A stretch of DNA of 64,000 bases, from NCBI GenBank assembly GCA_039566865.1, contig CM076947.1, positions 2,487,501 to 2,551,500 of the forward strand. The letters run 5' to 3'. This DNA comes from Aurelia coerulea. Taxonomy: Eukaryota; Cnidaria; Scyphozoa; Semaeostomeae; Ulmaridae. The translations under genes and the position numbers were made by a program. Below are positions 60,291 to 64,000 of the stretch, one piece after another (position 1 is the stretch's first letter; the number at the start of each line of letters is the position of its first letter). Below the pieces are notes generated by a model. It was not told where the DNA came from, did not search any database, and worked only from the letters and a program-made list of their open reading frames with translations.

Positions 60291-60944
60291 ACATTTAGGC
60301 CCCTTCGTCATTCCTCTACTCGGTGGGGCACTGCTGAGTTGGTTTTTGTAGGAATTGAAATCTTTTATTAATACTGTTTACATTGCTTTGCTACGATAAC
60401 ATTAATTCAAAGGAAGGAGTGACTGATAATCGGAAATTGTCTCTTTCCTTTCCATTCTGTCTGCCTGAACTTGAAAACCATCGAGTTGATAGGATTATGG
60501 ACAACCTGTGGTACTTTGGTATTACGTCAATCTATTATGATCTATTTGAGTGAACAATCAGCAAGTCCAACATTTGAAAGAAGAGGCACTTCCGCGTTGA
60601 CAGAGAACAATCGTTTCAAGCCAGTGACAAACCCAAACAATACATTGTTTTCAATTCAAGTTTATTATTTATTATAAAGCTTCCAGACAACAGAATGCCT
60701 CGCTTCGATGACGAGGCGATATCAAATAGCGCAGGAAATTCTACAAAGTTGGCGCCGTCGCAAGGGCATAAATAATTCCTTTTCCAGATAAAATTCTTAA
60801 CATTTCCCGAGCAACTAAGACAAATGACTGTTTAGTTCATGAATAAGAAATAAATAACAAACATTAGGGAAGATTTTCATGGAAAATTTGATGAAAAGTT
60901 GATCGTCATAAATTGCATACCATTGATTTTATGCATTTTATGAT

Positions 60945-61319
60945 ACGCATATTTTTTATAAGAAACCGCTGATGAGAAACGGTAGGCTCAATTTTTCCAA
61001 AGTTAAGAAACAACCCTACCTAAATTTAAAAAGCTAAGAAACTTGTGTAATTTGCAGTTTTAATTTTCCCATTCCCACCGTACAGTTTAAAGCAACGGTT
61101 TGTACATTTTTTTAGTGCGAATTATGTTATTTACTTGTTTGAGATCGTGTTTGAGATCTTACCAAGTAATTTTGGAGCCCTCTTGAGAAAAGCAAACTAA
61201 CTCTACACTTCCAGCATAAAGAATGTAAGAAACACGTAAGAAACTTTTTGTAGCAAAATAGCCCAAAACTTTAAGAGACTGCCTAGCCCCGGACCATAGT
61301 TTCTGATAAAAAATGCGTG
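60945..61319. mobile_element. Mariner-type MITE (copy 3)
   Basis: As 18226-18600. Confidence 0.76.
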
Positions 61320-61737
61320 TATTCCTGCAGTGCTTTACAATGTGACATGCTGAATATCTTGCAAATGAAAAACGATCAAAATTTACAAGTAATTTGGAAG
61401 AAAACTAGAATGAAAATTATTGTTAGCTACTAATTACGGTGGATATAATCATATGATACGATGAATATGAACGAGAGAATCACCAATATCGTAAAGTTAA
61501 ATAGGCTTTTTCACAAAATTTTAATGTGGGAGACAATTTTGTGTCCAAGCCAAGCCTTTTTGGCCTTCATATGAGAAGCATTTTTTGCCACAAACAGATT
61601 TTCACATGGGAATTTTTAAATCAATTCTTGTATTGCGCAATTCTCTCTTGCATTTATATGACAGTCCTCAGAACATTTCTGTAAGGCAAGTGAGGGCCAG
61701 GTCGGGGCCAGATAATTGATAGATTTGTATTGCATAC

Positions 61738-61941
61738 TTAGATTTGAGTAATAGGCTTTGCAGCAGCATCATATCTGCTGCTAATAACTATTCTTACAGC
61801 CCAATTTTGAAGTTTTTGTCGTTCATTTATAGCTATAGAGCCACAGATGATCTCCCACACAGGGCACTCAGCATAGCAGTCAGTGTCTAAAGTATTTTGT
61901 ACATGTTTTGTATCAAGACTTTTGCACATGTTTTTTATCAT
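61738..61941 (-). pseudogene. LINE reverse-transcriptase fragment (copy 3)
   Basis: As 19019-19222 with one substitution (MIKNMC for MIQNMC). Confidence 0.6.
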
Positions 61942-62133
61942 GGGAAGAAGGAGATAGTTTCCAGTGTTGAGTATTGATCTTATTAATAAACAAGTTTGGT
62001 TTGCTTCAGAATTAAAGAACTTTTTTATGTTTTTTTATTTATTTGGCATAAGTCGCATAAGTAAAACTCAAATAAACGGGAAGGTTCAATTGAAGTGCCC
62101 CCTCTGGTATAAATGTCTAAAATGTGATCGCTA

Positions 62134-63259
62134 TTACGCATTACGTTCTTGCCTGCACAATGAGCAATAATCATCTTGTCCTTCGTTGTTTTCTTCCTGA
62201 CAAGCCTTGTGTAACCAAATGTCACATCCAGAGCACTGTAACCACTGCACTATCCTATCATTCGTTCGATCATTCTCCTCAAAACATACTCCGCAGACGT
62301 TTGGAACAGTTTCCTCTAAGATTTCCCGTATTTGTTCTTTTTCCTCCATTGTCGGTTTGGTCAACGATTTCTTCTTCTTTGTTGTTTTCTTTTTTGTGCT
62401 ATAAAATCTAGGCTGCTTGTCAAAAGTTTTGTTCGATGGAAACTTTTGGGTTATTTCTAGTTGCTGAATGGTTTCATTTGTGACGGAGATTCCATTTAGT
62501 ACTGTTAATGCATTGCTTATATGTGCTCGGGCTGCGTTCAATGCCCCGCGATTTCTACATTCTTGCATACGGTTTACAAACACATCAACTACTCCAGCAA
62601 TGTTCTTTTTAAGTTCCTCACACGAGTCGTCTTTCAGCATTGGATCTCTAATCTGACTTTCAAAGTATGATCTCTCATTCTCAATTACTTCTGCTTCATT
62701 CTCTAGAAATGCAGTCACAGTTTGCGCTTGTTCCGTGTTAAGGTTTGCTGTATGTACAGAATGGATGTGTTTGCAGGGTACCAAATGTATAACAAAGTCA
62801 GGACACGAACAAGTATACTCGTGAATGCAAACACCACAACTACTGCATTTCATCTTACATTGATCACAGTCAGACTCTTTTATCACTGAGTAGATCACAT
62901 TCTCCAGTGTTGGTGAAGGGAACTTCCATTCGTTTTCTGATACTCTCTCTACATCATTTGTTTGCAATGATAATGAATTCTTATGTCTCTTGTCAATCTC
63001 TTTAATTTTGTTGGTTCGCTTTCCTTTTTCCAATTTCTCCCAAGCTTCGAATACCTTATCCCTCGCAATTTTTAACAACGCACCGAGTAAATGGTCCACC
63101 CTTTTGTTTCGTTTCCTCTGGAAGTAGCAAGTTTTCAGTACACGATGAAAATTTTCAAGAGCCATATTTGTATTGGCAGCTGTTGAAGCCCTGTAGCAAT
63201 AGGCCCACATCTTTTGGCGTTTCAAAAACTCAGCCTTGAAATAGTCATAAAAGGTAGGT
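62134..63259 (-). CDS. MULE transposase C-terminus: SWIM and PHD (copy 3)
   Basis: The peptide is identical to copy 1, including every zinc ligand. Confidence 0.84.
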
Positions 63260-63821
63260 TAGCGGTCTTCAGCAAAGGCGCAGAATTCTTGCAGCTTTTC
63301 TTAAATTCTTTCTGGTCGGTTTCGATTTGGAGAACCTTGACAATTTTATAAAGGTTAACTTGCTCTGTAATATTGTTTACGTTTCGATAAATGTTTGTAC
63401 GTAGTGACTTGTCAACATGCCATGCACATAAAAGCTGTCGTTTTGGAGGTGGAAAATTTCTCGTCCATGCATTGTAGAATGCCTCTGCATCGTCACTCAT
63501 AAAATCCGTTACTTCAACGTTTCCGATTATTTCCTTCAATGCAGCGAAGAAAGGATCCAATGAGCAAACATCTTCTCGATTAGAAATAAGCCATGCCACG
63601 GGTACACCCTCACCATATTCATCTTTAACGAGTACCGTGACCAACAGAAAATCATATCCCGTTGTACAGTGTGTTGAATCGAGACACACCAGCTTTGAAG
63701 CATGTTTTTTCATTGTGTCCTTCTGAAACTCTGTTTGAATTCCAAGGAGGAAGTCGCTCTGTGGAAGGCCATACTTTAGTTCTCCTTGTGGCTTGTAGCA
63801 AAGAACACTATCGTACTCCGT
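63222..63821 (-). CDS. MULE transposase DDE core (copy 3)
   Basis: One substitution against copy 1 (LKEIIGN for LKERIGN). Both Asp motifs and CAWH are kept. Confidence 0.84.
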   Translation of the reverse strand, partial: TEYDSVLCYKPQGELKYGLPQSDFLLGIQTEFQKDTMKKHASKLVCLDSTHCTTGYDFLLVTVLVKDEYGEGVPVAWLISNREDVCSLDPFFAALKEIIGNVEVTDFMSDDAEAFYNAWTRNFPPPKRQLLCAWHVDKSLRTNIYRNVNNITEQVNLYKIVKVLQIETDQKEFKKSCKNSAPLLKTANLPFMTISRLSF

Positions 63822-64000
63822 CTCTTAGATCGTTTACCCAGCAATGCACACTAGTTGCATCTTGCGAATGTTTTTGAACGTGAGTGATGTTGAACTGGTG
63901 CATTATGTTGTGAATATCTTGCTTGCTAGTTAGATGGTCCCTGTTTAAGTCTGCGCCAAGATTGTCACGAATCTCATCAAGAATTGCCTCCACAGGAATC
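63808..64000 (-). CDS. MULE DNA-binding region, C-terminal piece (copy 3)
   Basis: Only the helical end (EAILDEIRDNLGADL to VNDLRDGVR) is inside the window; the zinc-binding part lies beyond it. It has the same frame end as the other copies. Confidence 0.7.
   Translation of the reverse strand, partial: IPVEAILDEIRDNLGADLNRDHLTSKQDIHNIMHQFNITHVQKHSQDATSVHCWVNDLRDGVR

Larger units (their letters stand above)
48537..64000. repeat. Tandem unit, copy 3 (cut by window end)
   Basis: It has the same start as copies 1 and 2 and stops at the window edge inside the Mutator-like DNA-binding region. It shares the 3.57-kb deletion with copy 2, has a private 863-bp insertion at 54058, and lacks about 11 bp in the C/G-run MITE. 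Confidence 0.95.
60298..64000 (-). mobile_element. 10-kb Mutator-like element, left part (copy 3)
   Basis: The left terminal repeat spans 60298-60755, then the 3' part of the gene follows. The rest lies beyond the window. Confidence 0.88.

Noticed and set aside
1..64000. tRNA or rRNA genes
   Set aside because: No cloverleaf with anticodon and no rRNA-like conserved block was noticed on reading; a covariance search was not possible.

Overview
The window looks like metazoan nuclear DNA, most likely a cnidarian and probably an anthozoan. It is AT-rich, has spliceosomal introns with GT/AG borders, has no operon structure, and is packed with eukaryotic transposable elements. The Mutator-like transposases, alpha-kinase, zinc-finger transposon genes and C/G-run MITE are of kinds I associate with coral and sea-anemone genomes. 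The taxon is an inference. No rRNA, tRNA or CRISPR was seen, and no clear host housekeeping gene.

Layout: positions 1-3107 are single-copy flank. They hold a 14-bp minisatellite, a Mutator-like transposase fragment and the first recognisable exons of an integrase-core transposase gene. From 3108 to the end the window is a head-to-tail tandem array of one large unit: copy 1 at 3108-27651 (24,544 bp), copy 2 at 27652-48536 (20,885 bp) and copy 3 from 48537, cut by the window end. The copies look well under 1% divergent by eye. Both internal junctions are identical to the base. Copies 2 and 3 share a 3.57-kb deletion that copy 1 lacks. Copy 3 alone has an 863-bp insertion flanked by a TTA duplication. 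Copy 2 lacks one 87-bp coding repeat and has several private lesions.

Within a unit, left to right, there are: a mariner-type 966-bp inverted-repeat element; the last exon of the integrase-core gene; a broken alpha-kinase (minus strand) beside a broken Mutator-like transposase (plus strand); a block of GTCCGCG-armed hairpins and a C/G-run MITE; a LINE ORF1 remnant; two zinc-finger-like genes of a cnidarian transposon type (plus strand); and a 10-kb Mutator-like element with about 460-bp terminal inverted repeats.

The 10-kb element carries a multi-exon minus-strand gene. It encodes, in order, a Ulp1-type cysteine protease, a charged 29-residue repeat tract, a C2H2 finger, a FLYWCH/FAR1-like DNA-binding region, a DDE transposase core, a SWIM finger and a PHD finger. 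The first three exons join in phase. Two or three frame changes further down may be introns or lesions. This element is the best candidate for something under-described. Its right end lies about 10 bp from the tandem junction, so it may also have helped create the array. The left junction falls inside the large intron of the integrase-core gene, which leaves orphan last exons in copies 2 and 3.
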